The notes beneath the pieces are model-generated. The model did not search any database. It saw nothing but the letters and a program-made list of their open reading frames with translations, and was not told the DNA's origin. A stretch of DNA of 64,000 nucleotides from Phaeobacter italicus (lineage in GTDB: Bacteria > Pseudomonadota > Alphaproteobacteria > Rhodobacterales > Rhodobacteraceae): contig NZ_CVRM01000031.1 in assembly GCF_001258055.1 (NCBI RefSeq), forward strand, positions 372,001 through 436,000, given 5' to 3'. The first letter of the stretch is position 1. The number at the start of each line of letters is the position of its first letter. The position numbers and the translations under genes were made by a program. This document shows positions 38,605 to 47,358 of the stretch, in pieces.

Positions 38605-39447
38605 ATGAGATATCCCACCGCTGTTTTGCTGGTCCTGAGCTGTTTTCTGGCTGTTTCTGGTCTTCCCGGCAGGGAATCACAGGCCCAGGAGGCTGCCGAT
38701 TCTGTTCGCAAGGTGCCTGCCCCCTTTCCGGAGTTCGAAGCCAAACGTATCCGGCCACCGAAACCGGGCGCCCAAAAACGCATTACCATTCAGATCGAAC
38801 CGGAGCCGGAGATCACCTCCGCTGTCCTGGCACCGGATGGTCATGTTGTGCCTGATGCGCCTGAGGGGAGCTATAGTGGGTTCTGGGGCAGTGTTTCAGA
38901 CAAGCTGAGTGACGCAGGGCCGGGCCGATTGAGCCAGGCCCTTGCCGCCCTTGGAGGGGAAACGCCGGTGGCCGCGCCGCGATTGCAGGTCTTGCAGGAT
39001 ATCGCATCAGAACGCGGCATCGATATCCTGACCGCGAGCGTTGGAACAGATGTCTCGCCGGCATTGGTCTTGGCGGTGATCGCAGTCGAGTCCGCGGGCA
39101 AGACTGGCGCGGTGAGCCGTGTGGGGGCCGAGGGGCTGATGCAGCTGATGCCGGACACGGCCCGCCGCTTTGGTGTCGAGGACGCTTTTGACAGTGCACA
39201 GAACATCAGGGGCGGGGTGAGCTATCTGAACTGGTTGATGGCAGAGTTCGATCGCGACCCGATCTTGGTGCTTGCGGGCTATAACGCGGGAGAGGGCGCG
39301 GTGCGCAGCCATGCCGGTGTGCCGCCCTTTGCCGAGACGCGTGACTATGTGCCAAAGGTTCTGGCCGCCTTTCAGGTGGCGCGGGGCCTGTGTATGACCC
39401 CGCCAGAGTTGATCACTGATGGCTGTGTCTTTCGTCAGATGAACTGA
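38605..39447 (+). CDS. Lytic murein transglycosylase (SLT domain)
   Basis: Starting at 38605 gives 280 residues with a proper signal peptide (MRYPTAVLLVLSCFLAVSGLP). The C-terminal half is an SLT domain with the catalytic glutamate in VIAVESAGKTGAVSRVGAEGLMQLMPDTARRFGV in outline, then GYNAGEGAVRSHAGVPPFAETRDYV. It cleaves peptidoglycan. Divergent from the pilins, it may open the wall for pilus assembly, though that is inference from position only. Confidence 0.9.
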   Translation: MRYPTAVLLVLSCFLAVSGLPGRESQAQEAADSVRKVPAPFPEFEAKRIRPPKPGAQKRITIQIEPEPEITSAVLAPDGHVVPDAPEGSYSGFWGSVSDKLSDAGPGRLSQALAALGGETPVAAPRLQVLQDIASERGIDILTASVGTDVSPALVLAVIAVESAGKTGAVSRVGAEGLMQLMPDTARRFGVEDAFDSAQNIRGGVSYLNWLMAEFDRDPILVLAGYNAGEGAVRSHAGVPPFAETRDYVPKVLAAFQVARGLCMTPPELITDGCVFRQMN

Positions 39448-39506
39448 AGCCCGGATCGGGTGCGACCATTCTCTTTTCGGCGAGTCTCTTTTTGATAAAT
39501 CGCAAT

Positions 39507-39524
39507 TGATGTCATGTGACATCA
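39507..39524. promoter_or_regulatory. 18-bp palindrome, candidate operator
   Basis: TGATGTCA-TG-TGACATCA has perfect 8-bp arms, 68 bases upstream of the membrane protein at 39592. Its core 12 bases recur inverted at 36735-36746. Confidence 0.4.
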
Positions 39525-39591
39525 TTATTCTGCCCGAATTCTGGTGTCTTACTGAGGCATATTTGAGACCTCTGTATTTGGAGACAGTGAT

Positions 39592-40089
39592 TTGGATTTG
39601 GGTATTGATCCGGCGGCCATTGCCGCAGGTTCCCAAGGGATGAGCAGCAATCTCATCCTGATCGGAACCATCGCCTTTGTCGGCTTTTTCGGACGTTTGG
39701 TTTTTGTTGCCTTCGCACCAAGTATCGCCAAGGCCAACCCGTTGGCCAATTTCTCGGGCTTTGGCCTGATTGCCGTCGCGGTTGCACTGATCTTTGGTGG
39801 CCTGTTTGTCACCGGCAAGACGGTCAAGGCGACCGTGCTGGTGCAGCGGCATCTCATTGATCCTGTGATCGTCAGCGTATTGGGGCGGGACAGTTGTGAC
39901 CTGAACTCGGACGACTACTGTGTTGTCGTATTCGAGGATGGTCGCGAGATGAGCGTTAATTGGCACGACAAGCGGGTTCATATGTATGAGATCCTGACAC
40001 CCGCAACATTGCCGCTCTGGACGTCGCTCAGGCCCCGCAGCCGCCCGGGAGATCCGGCGATGGCCACACCAGAAATAAGTGGCGCGTGA
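39592..40089 (+). CDS. Hypothetical membrane protein
   Basis: A 165-residue protein with two membrane segments (about residues 20-42 and 54-75), then a soluble domain of about 80 residues with two cysteines (GRDSCDLNSDDYCVVVFEDGREMSVNWHDKRVHMYE). I chose the TTG start at 39592 because GGAG lies exactly 8 bases upstream. No family is recognised. It lies beside the transglycosylase and near the pilus locus but is not obviously cotranscribed with either. Confidence 0.68.
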   Translation: MDLGIDPAAIAAGSQGMSSNLILIGTIAFVGFFGRLVFVAFAPSIAKANPLANFSGFGLIAVAVALIFGGLFVTGKTVKATVLVQRHLIDPVIVSVLGRDSCDLNSDDYCVVVFEDGREMSVNWHDKRVHMYEILTPATLPLWTSLRPRSRPGDPAMATPEISGA

Positions 40090-40121
40090 AAGCACCATCG
40101 CGGTGGCGCACCCTGGAAAAG

Positions 40122-40153
40122 AAAAGGCCCGCCGGGAAACCTGGCGGGCCTTT
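40122..40153. terminator. Bidirectional terminator
   Basis: AAAGGCCCGCC, loop, GGCGGGCCTTT, flanked by GAAAAG on the left and TTTGTCGTTC on the right. It lies between the convergent genes ending at 40089 and 40185. Confidence 0.85.
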
Positions 40154-40184
40154 GTCGTTCTGGGTCGATCTACTGGGGCAGCGT

Positions 40185-40814
40185 TCAGTCGACGATGGTC
40201 GCCTGTGTCGCTGCGCGCAGCTCATCTTCGCTGACGCCCTCGGCGGTCTCGACGATCTTCAAACCGCCCTCGACCACATCCAGCACGCCAAGGTTGGTGA
40301 TGATGCGGTCCACCACGCCCTTGCCGGTCAGGGGCAGGGTGCATTCTTTCAGCACCTTGCTGTCGCCATGTTTGTTGGTGTGGTCCATGACCACCACCAC
40401 GCGGCCGACACCGGCCACCAGATCCATTGCGCCGCCCATGCCCTTCACGAGCTTGCCCGGGATCATCCAGTTTGCCAGATCGCCGTTTTCGGCCACTTCC
40501 ATCGCGCCAAGGATCGCCATGGCGATCTTGCCGCCGCGGATCATCGCAAAGGACTGCGCGGAGTCGAAATATGCGGTCTGCGGCAGTTCGGTGATGGTCT
40601 GCTTGCCGGCGTTGATCAGGTCGGCGTCTTCTTCACCTTCGATCGGGAAGGGGCCCATGCCCAGCATGCCGTTTTCGGACTGCAGCGTGACTTCGACGCC
40701 TTCGGGAATGTGGTTGCTGACCAGCGTCGGGATCCCGATGCCGAGGTTCACATACCAACCGTCCTGCAGTTCCTGCGCCGCGCGGGCGGCCATTTGATTG
40801 CGGTCCCATGCCAT
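40185..40814 (-). CDS. 3-oxoacid CoA-transferase subunit B
   Basis: A 209-residue beta subunit. The catalytic glutamate region is [14 protein letters not shown], and other family blocks include [15 protein letters not shown] and [24 protein letters not shown]. With the A subunit it moves CoA between succinyl-CoA and acetoacetate or a similar 3-oxoacid (ScoB/AtoA type). It lies 12 bases after the A subunit gene. Confidence 0.93.
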   Translation of the reverse strand: MAWDRNQMAARAAQELQDGWYVNLGIGIPTLVSNHIPEGVEVTLQSENGMLGMGPFPIEGEEDADLINAGKQTITELPQTAYFDSAQSFAMIRGGKIAMAILGAMEVAENGDLANWMIPGKLVKGMGGAMDLVAGVGRVVVVMDHTNKHGDSKVLKECTLPLTGKGVVDRIITNLGVLDVVEGGLKIVETAEGVSEDELRAATQATIVD

Positions 40815-40826
40815 ATCGCGGTCTCC

Positions 40827-41546
40827 TTACTTTGCTGCCGGGCGCACAGTGCGCTGTTCGATGCGTTTCTCGTGCTCGCCCTTGATGATGCGGTGCACAT
40901 AGATGCCGGGCAGGTGGATCGAGTCCGGATCGAGCGAGCCGGTGGGCACGATTTCCTCGACTTCAACCACGCAGACCTTGCCGCAGGTCGCAGCAGGCAC
41001 GTTGAAGTTGCGTGCGGTCTTGCGGAACACCAGATTGCCGGTTTCATCCGCTTTCCATGCCTTGACGATGGCGAGGTCGGCAAAGATGCCTTCCTCCATG
41101 ATGTAGTCTTCCATCGCGCCGTCCGGCCCGGTGGGGAACTGCTTTTCCATCTTGCCTTCGGCAATCACGGTGCCCACGCCGGTCTTGGTGAAAAAGCCGG
41201 GGATGCCCGCACCGCCGGCGCGCATGCGCTCTGCCAGGGTGCCTTGCGGGTTGAACTCAAGCTCCAGCTCGCCGCTCAGATACTGGCGCATGAATTCGGC
41301 GTTTTCCCCCACGTAGGAGGAGATCATCTTTTTCACCTGCTTGGTCTGCAGCAGAATGCCGATGCCGAAATCATCAACGCCTGCGTTGTTGGAGGCAAAG
41401 GTCAGATCCTTTGTGCCTGCCTCCTTGATGGCCTCCAGCAGCAGTTCCGGAATGCCGCACAGACCAAAGCCGCCAGCCGCGATGAACATGCCATCGTGCA
41501 ACAGCCCGTCCAGCGCCTCGGCAGCGTTGGCGTAAACCTTCTTCAT
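40827..41546 (-). CDS. 3-oxoacid CoA-transferase subunit A
   Basis: From the ATG at 41546 (MKKVYANAAEALDGL), with GGGAG upstream, the protein has 239 residues. Family features are GGFGLCGIPELL, the NNAGVDDFGIGILL block and RAGGAGIPGFFTKTGVGT. It pairs with the B subunit downstream to form the heteromeric enzyme used in ketone body or poly-3-hydroxybutyrate metabolism. Confidence 0.93.
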   Translation of the reverse strand: MKKVYANAAEALDGLLHDGMFIAAGGFGLCGIPELLLEAIKEAGTKDLTFASNNAGVDDFGIGILLQTKQVKKMISSYVGENAEFMRQYLSGELELEFNPQGTLAERMRAGGAGIPGFFTKTGVGTVIAEGKMEKQFPTGPDGAMEDYIMEEGIFADLAIVKAWKADETGNLVFRKTARNFNVPAATCGKVCVVEVEEIVPTGSLDPDSIHLPGIYVHRIIKGEHEKRIEQRTVRPAAK

Positions 41547-41740
41547 ATCCATCTCCCTCATCAGCCAGGTTGCAGAAGTTCTGACCAACACCCGTAGGGA
41601 AGTCAACGATACGGAGAAGACCGCGTATTTCTACGGATCGGGTCTCTATCGCAAACGTGATCGATCTGCGGGCCTAGGATTACCCTACGTTAAGCTGTGT
41701 CTGGAATGTTGAGAATCGGAAATTACTACGAGAGGTCAAC

Positions 41741-42985
41741 ATGCCGAACTATACGTTTAAGGCCATCTATATCGGGACATTTTCCGATATGGACCCGGAC
41801 GAAACGAACTGGACCTCGGAAAACGCCAACGCCCTTGTGGGAATGCGCTTTGGTTCCAATCAGAACCCGCTCTACCAACAAATCGAAGATCTGACCCTGG
41901 AGGATGCCGACGGTGATGGCATCACACAGGCAAACGACATGGGCCAAACGTCTGAAGATGTGACCTATCAGGGGGCCTCCTCCGAACTCGACAGCGTTGT
42001 CGAATACACTGTTCGCCTGTCTTTTGTCGGGGGTGGGCGGGTCGAGGCCACGATGGTTGCCCTGCAGGATGACATGGGGCGGGTGTTTCTCGCGCCATAT
42101 GCCGATGGATCGATCAGGAACGATGTCTTCGACGATGCGCCAATCAAATCGATCAAAATCACCAAACTGTCGGGCGACGAATATATGGGCGCCTATAGCG
42201 ACCGGGATCCGAATGCCTTTGTCGTCTGCTTTGCGCAGGGCACCCGCCTGCGTACACCGGCAGGCGAGGTCGCTGTGGAAAATATGCAAATCGGGGAATA
42301 TCTGCAGACATTGGACAATGGTCCTCAGCCAGTCGTCTGGATCGGGCAGGAGGAGGTGCACGCCTCGCCGCGTACGGCGCCGATCCATATCGCGGCTGGG
42401 GCGCTGGGGCGGGATGGTGCTGGCAGGCCGCTACCTGCCGTCGCACTTCGGGTTTCGCCCCAGCATCGTGTCCTGATCGCCTCGCGTGTTGCCGAGCGTC
42501 TGTTCGCCACCCCTGAGGTTTTTGTTCCCGCCAAAAAGCTGCTGGGACTGGATGGCATCACTCAGGCGACAGGCGCTGGAGTGGTCCGCTATTGGCATGT
42601 GATGTTGCCCGCGCATGAGGTGGTGTTCGCCGATGGCGCCCCGGTAGAGAGCTTTCTGCCCGGTCCAATGGCGCTGCAGGCGCTGTCCAATCCCTGTCGC
42701 GCCAGTCTTTTTGCTACGCGGCCTGGGCTCAGGGCGGGGCTGGGCGTGCCATCTCTGGCCCGTCCCCACGCCAAGGGGGAAAAACTGCGTCTGCTGCTCC
42801 TGCGTCATGAAAAGAACGGCAAGGCGCTTGTTGATGGTGACATTCTGGCCCGCCACGGTTGCGACAATCAGAACCGCCCCGGCGTGCCCGGCTATGGTCG
42901 CAGCGTGGTGCAGAATTTGGCACAGCTGCGACGTCAGCGCCCGGCTTTTGCTGCGCCAACCGCAGGCGTCGCCGTCAACGGCTAA
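41741..42985 (+). CDS. Hint-domain protein (Hint_2 type), possibly secreted or self-cleaving
   Basis: A protein of 414 residues. The first 160 residues are a beta-rich domain of unknown function containing a calcium-loop-like D-x-D-x-D-G run (DADGDGITQAND near 55-66). The Hint domain starts at Cys163 (VVCFAQGTRLRTPAGEVAVENMQIG) and contains RVSPQHRVLI with the conserved histidine near 242. There is no signal peptide, so an RTX-like or other leaderless export route is possible. Hint domains can self-cleave or act in cell-surface processing; activity is not shown by sequence. GAGGTC precedes the ATG. Confidence 0.82.
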   Translation: MPNYTFKAIYIGTFSDMDPDETNWTSENANALVGMRFGSNQNPLYQQIEDLTLEDADGDGITQANDMGQTSEDVTYQGASSELDSVVEYTVRLSFVGGGRVEATMVALQDDMGRVFLAPYADGSIRNDVFDDAPIKSIKITKLSGDEYMGAYSDRDPNAFVVCFAQGTRLRTPAGEVAVENMQIGEYLQTLDNGPQPVVWIGQEEVHASPRTAPIHIAAGALGRDGAGRPLPAVALRVSPQHRVLIASRVAERLFATPEVFVPAKKLLGLDGITQATGAGVVRYWHVMLPAHEVVFADGAPVESFLPGPMALQALSNPCRASLFATRPGLRAGLGVPSLARPHAKGEKLRLLLLRHEKNGKALVDGDILARHGCDNQNRPGVPGYGRSVVQNLAQLRRQRPAFAAPTAGVAVNG

Positions 42986-43014
42986 GCCAAGCCCAAGCGG
43001 GTCTGCCCGCCAAC

Positions 43015-43050
43015 AAAAATGCCGATCAGCTGGGGCTGACCGGCATTTTT
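43015..43050. terminator. Bidirectional terminator
   Basis: AAAAATGCCG-x-TCAGC, loop, GCTGA-x-CGGCATTTTT: a long stem with one mismatch, an A-run on the left and a T-run on the right, between convergent genes (Hint protein and topA). Confidence 0.88.
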
Positions 43051-43074
43051 CGTTTGGGAAGGGCCAAGGCGAGC

Positions 43075-45735
43075 TTATTCCGCGTCCTTGGCCGCCGCTT
43101 TTTTGGTGGTTTTCTTTGCGGCCGTCTTTTTCGGAGCTGCTTTCTTCTTGGCGGGCGCCTTCTTCTTCGACTTGCCGGCCTTTTCCTCGATCAGCTTGAC
43201 GGCCATCTCAACGGTGACGTCCTTGGGCTCCACATCCTTGGGCAGGGTGGCGTTCACCTTCTCCCACTTGACGTAGGGACCATAGCGGCCATCCACGATG
43301 CTGATTGCCCCACCGCTTTCCGGGTGATCGCCCAGCTCCTTGAGCGCCTTGGCGGCGGCGCGGCGGCCACGGCCCGGATTGGCGCGTTTTTCCGCCAGCA
43401 TCTCCACCGCGCGGTTCATGCCGATTTCAAAGACGTCGAGCGTTTCCTTGAGGTTCACATAAACCGGCTTTTCCTCGTCGGGCTTCTGGTGCGCAATATA
43501 GGGCCCAAAGCGGCCGAGGTTGGCCTGAACCATGCCACCCTCGGGGTGTTGGCCCACGTCGCGGGGCAGCGTCAGCAGAGTGACCGCCTGCTCCAGCCCG
43601 ATCTCATTCGGACCCCAGCCGGGCAGAAAGTCGCGGCCCTGTTTGGGCAGCGAGGACCGCGGCGGTTTCTTGTTTTCTGGCGTTGCCTCGCCGCGCTGAA
43701 CATAGGGGCCAAAGCGGCCGGATTTCAGGTGGATTTCGTCGCCGTCGTCTTCACCCAGGATGCGTTCGTACCCTTCGGCACCTTCGCCTGAAATCGGGCG
43801 TGTGTAGTTGCATTCCGGGTAGTTGCCACAGCCAACAAAACCACCGGTGCGCGAGGTTTTAAGATGCAGCTGCCCGGCGCCACATTTGGGGCAGACACGC
43901 GGGTCTGTTCCGTCTTCGCGGGGCGGGTAAAGCTGCGGCGCAAGCGCCTCGTCCAGAACATCCAGAACCTCTGAGATCCGCAGATCCGAAGTCTCTGAAA
44001 TGGCGGCCGAGAAATCGCGCCAGAACTTGCTCAGCAACTCCTTGTAATCGGCATCACCTGCCGACACGTCATCCAGCTGGTTTTCAAGATTGGCGGTGAA
44101 CTCATAGCCCACATAGGTGCGGAAGAAGTTCAGCAAGAAGATCGTGACGATCCGGCCCTTGTCCTCTGGGAACAGGCGGTTTTTGTCCTTGCGGACATAC
44201 TCACGGTCCTGAATCGTGGTGATCACCGATGCGTAGGTCGAGGGGCGGCCAATGCCCAGCTCTTCCATGCGCTTGACCAGTGTTGCCTCGGTATAGCGCG
44301 GCGGTGGCTGCGTGTGGTGCTGCAGCGCCAGCACGGCACTGTTGTCGGACAGGACCGAAGCCTCCTTGCCCGCCTTTTCCGCCTGCGCATTGAGCGAGGC
44401 GGCGAATTTCATCGCGTCGCCCTGCATCACCTGCGGCAGGCGCTTGTCATCCTCGTCGGCCACATCATCGCGGCCTTCCTCGTAAACCCGCAGGAAGCCG
44501 TCAAACAGAACCACCTGACCGGTGGCGCGCAGAACAACCTGCTGGTCGGCAGAACCGATATCAACGGTGGTGCGCTCCAGGCGGGCGCCGGCCATCTGAC
44601 ATGCGATGGTCCGTTTCCAGATCAGATCATAGAGCTTGCGCTGGTCGTCTTCGCTCAGCTTCAGGCTGGCGGCGTCCCGGCTCATGTCCGTGGGGCGGAT
44701 ACATTCGTGCGCTTCCTGCGCGTTCTTGGCCTTGTTCTTGTAGATGCGCGGCGAGGAGGGCACGTAGTCGGCGCCATAGCGGCTTTCGATTTCGGCGCGG
44801 GTGGCCTGCACAGCCTCAGGCGCCATGTCGATGCCGTCGGTTCGCATATAGGTGATATGACCCGCCTCATAGAGACGCTGCGCCGCGTTCATGCACTGGC
44901 GCGCGCCCATGCCGAACTTGCGGCTGGCCTCTTGTTGCAGGGTCGAGGTCATGAAGGGGGCAGAGGGGTTCCGGGAGGCGGGCTTTGCCTCGACCGATGT
45001 AACTGATAGCGCCCGGCTGGCGACCGCCTGCACAGCCAGCTCCGCAGCGGTGGAGTTGGCAAGATCAAACTTGTCCAGCTTGTCGCCGCCCAGAACCGTC
45101 AGTCGGGCTTCCAGCTCCTGTCCACGCGGCGTGGTCAGCGCGGCCTTTACCGACCAGTATTCCTGTGGATTGAACGCCTCGATTTCCATCTCGCGTTCGA
45201 CGATGAGGCGCAGGCAGACCGATTGCACACGACCCGCAGAGCGGGCGCCGGGCAGTTTGCGCCACAGAACCGGTGACAGGTTAAAGCCCACAAGGTAGTC
45301 CAGCGCGCGGCGGGCCAGATAGGCCTCTACCAGCGGCATGTCGACCTGGCGGGGGTTTTTCATCGCCTCGGCAACGGCGTCTTTGGTGATCGCGTTAAAG
45401 GTCACGCGGCTGACAGCAGTGTCCTTTTTGATGGAGCGGCGCTTGGTCAACGCTTCCTGCAGGTGCCAACTGATTGCTTCTCCTTCGCGATCAGGGTCGG
45501 TCGCGAGGATCAGTGCGTTGTCGTCTTTCAAGGCATCTGCGATGGCTTTTACATGCTTGCGGCTGTCCGCTCCGACCTCCCAAGTCATGGCAAAATCGTC
45601 GTCGGGTTCAACCGAACCGTTCTTTGCAGGCAGGTCGCGCACATGTCCGTAGGAGGCCAGCACAGTATAGTCAGAGCCAAGATACTTGTTAATTGTCTTG
45701 GCCTTAGCAGGCGATTCTACAACAACGACTGGCAT
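43075..45735 (-). CDS. topA: DNA topoisomerase I
   Basis: An 886-residue type IA topoisomerase. The start at 45735 gives the family N-terminus MPVVVVESPAKAKTINKYLG (Toprim). DPDREGEAISWHL and the catalytic tyrosine in GHITYMRTDGIDM are visible. The C-terminal zinc-like module has CPKCGAGQLHLKTSRTGGFVGC in outline. Repeat modules with GRFGPYV follow, then a very lysine/alanine-rich tail that probably binds DNA. It lies 159 bases downstream of dprA. Confidence 0.97.
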   Translation of the reverse strand: MPVVVVESPAKAKTINKYLGSDYTVLASYGHVRDLPAKNGSVEPDDDFAMTWEVGADSRKHVKAIADALKDDNALILATDPDREGEAISWHLQEALTKRRSIKKDTAVSRVTFNAITKDAVAEAMKNPRQVDMPLVEAYLARRALDYLVGFNLSPVLWRKLPGARSAGRVQSVCLRLIVEREMEIEAFNPQEYWSVKAALTTPRGQELEARLTVLGGDKLDKFDLANSTAAELAVQAVASRALSVTSVEAKPASRNPSAPFMTSTLQQEASRKFGMGARQCMNAAQRLYEAGHITYMRTDGIDMAPEAVQATRAEIESRYGADYVPSSPRIYKNKAKNAQEAHECIRPTDMSRDAASLKLSEDDQRKLYDLIWKRTIACQMAGARLERTTVDIGSADQQVVLRATGQVVLFDGFLRVYEEGRDDVADEDDKRLPQVMQGDAMKFAASLNAQAEKAGKEASVLSDNSAVLALQHHTQPPPRYTEATLVKRMEELGIGRPSTYASVITTIQDREYVRKDKNRLFPEDKGRIVTIFLLNFFRTYVGYEFTANLENQLDDVSAGDADYKELLSKFWRDFSAAISETSDLRISEVLDVLDEALAPQLYPPREDGTDPRVCPKCGAGQLHLKTSRTGGFVGCGNYPECNYTRPISGEGAEGYERILGEDDGDEIHLKSGRFGPYVQRGEATPENKKPPRSSLPKQGRDFLPGWGPNEIGLEQAVTLLTLPRDVGQHPEGGMVQANLGRFGPYIAHQKPDEEKPVYVNLKETLDVFEIGMNRAVEMLAEKRANPGRGRRAAAKALKELGDHPESGGAISIVDGRYGPYVKWEKVNATLPKDVEPKDVTVEMAVKLIEEKAGKSKKKAPAKKKAAPKKTAAKKTTKKAAAKDAE

Positions 45736-45894
45736 ATATACGTAAACCTCTGTGCGACGGATTCCGGGCGCTCTATGGCGGGGCAAGATGTGGGGTGCAA
45801 GGGGAGATTGTCAATCCGGCATTCATTGGCCGGGTGCGGTTGCGGCTTTGCAGCGCAGGCGTTGGCGTCAATTCGGCGGGCGGGGGCAAGGCAG

Positions 45895-47088
45895 CTAGCG
45901 GCCAAAGTCGCCCCGGATCAACATGCCGCCGGGTTGGCGGGTGATGTCGCCGGAGAGCTCCAGATCAGTCAGAACCGGTGACAAGTCCTTGGCGGCCAGT
46001 GACAAGTCCCGAAGCAGCTGGTCTTCCGTCAGGGGCGAGGGGCCAAGCCGGTCCAGGATCTCCTGATGCAGGGCGGCGGTTTCCTGCAGGCTGCGCTGCT
46101 CCGATGGAGGCGGCGGCAGGTCCGGTGGCGCGGTGGTGTTTGTCACATCAGGCAAGGAGGCGGGGTGCGGGGCCGTGACCACCGGGCAATGATCCATCGG
46201 GGGCAGGGCTGCGATGACATCATCGGCGCTGCGGACCAGCTGCGCGCCATCGCGGATCAGCATGTTGCATCCGGCTGCGCGGGCATCAAAGGGGTGACCG
46301 GGAACCGCCAGAACCTCGCGGCCGAGATCCAGCGCATCGCGCGCAGTGATGAGAGAGCCGGATTTTGCCGCCCCTTCCACAACCACGACCGCCTGTGCGG
46401 CGCCTGCAATAATGCGATTGCGGGCGGGAAAGTGGCGGGCCTGCGGTGACATGCCGGGGGGGTGTTCGGACAGCAACAGCCCTTGATCTGCAATGTCGCG
46501 GGCAAGTTGCAGATTTTCGGCCGGGTAGATCACATCAACACCACCAGCCATGACCGCGCAGGTACCGGAGCCGACAGAGGCCACGTGGGCTGCGGTATCA
46601 ATCCCGCGCGCCAGCCCGGAGATCACGGTATATCCGGCCTCTGCCAGGTCTCTGGCCAATGCCCGCGCCATCCGGATCCCGAGAGAAGAGGCATTGCGCG
46701 CCCCGACAATGGCAATGGTGGGCCGGGCCAGAACAGAGGTATCGCCCACAGCCCACATCAGGGGCGGAGCGTCGCGCAGATCCTTGAGAAGAGAGGGGTA
46801 GTCAGCGTCATGAAAGCACAGAAGCCGCGCATTGGCGGCTTCTGCGGCCTTTATTTCGGCTATTGCCGCATCGGCAGAGCATATTTCATACCCTTGAATG
46901 CCAGCGGCGCGTGCCATTTCGGGCAACGCGGACAATGCGTTCTGCACTGACCCATGTTTGGCGATCAGACGGTGATAGGTCACCGCACCAACCTTTCTGG
47001 AGCGCAACAGACGGAGGCAAGATATCCGCAAATCTTCCGTGGTGGGTGGGAGTGGGGGGTGAGTGGAAGAAAGTGCTTCTTCGGTCAT
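45895..47088 (-). CDS. dprA: DNA processing protein DprA
   Basis: A 397-residue protein that loads RecA on incoming single-stranded DNA. An N-terminal SAM-like region is followed by the Rossmann core (IVGARNASSLGIRMARALARDLAEAGYTVISGLARGIDTAAH and VVVEGAAKSGSLITARDALDLGREVLAVPGHP in outline). A proline-rich linker then leads to the C-terminal winged helix (ELSGDITRQPGGMLIRGDFGR). Its presence suggests that competence genes may exist elsewhere in the genome. Confidence 0.93.
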   Translation of the reverse strand: MTEEALSSTHPPLPPTTEDLRISCLRLLRSRKVGAVTYHRLIAKHGSVQNALSALPEMARAAGIQGYEICSADAAIAEIKAAEAANARLLCFHDADYPSLLKDLRDAPPLMWAVGDTSVLARPTIAIVGARNASSLGIRMARALARDLAEAGYTVISGLARGIDTAAHVASVGSGTCAVMAGGVDVIYPAENLQLARDIADQGLLLSEHPPGMSPQARHFPARNRIIAGAAQAVVVVEGAAKSGSLITARDALDLGREVLAVPGHPFDARAAGCNMLIRDGAQLVRSADDVIAALPPMDHCPVVTAPHPASLPDVTNTTAPPDLPPPPSEQRSLQETAALHQEILDRLGPSPLTEDQLLRDLSLAAKDLSPVLTDLELSGDITRQPGGMLIRGDFGR

Positions 47089-47298
47089 CCTGCGCTCCGC
47101 CTTGTTGCAGGATTATGATTACCTTTTTGGTGGTTAACAGTTGATGAACGGGGCGGGTTTGATGAAAGCTTTTCTCAAACTGAAAACTAACATCCTAAAT
47201 TATATAGACAAATTTTCATCAAGCGGAGCGTGTCGGGTCACCCGGCCTTGGGGGCTGTGGCGAAAACTGCTGCCGACTCGCCCTCAAATGTTAAAAAA

Positions 47299-47327
47299 CC
47301 GCCGACTCGGGCGGGGCGAGTCGGCGG
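47299..47327 (-). terminator. Rho-independent terminator of tldD
   Basis: CCGCCGACTCG, a 7-base loop, CGAGTCGGCGG, with a run of six Ts on the minus strand after the stem, 32 bases beyond the tldD stop. The stem is 11 bp and GC-rich. Confidence 0.9.
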
Positions 47328-47358
47328 CGATTCCGGGTTTTGGCTGTTCAGATCGCGG

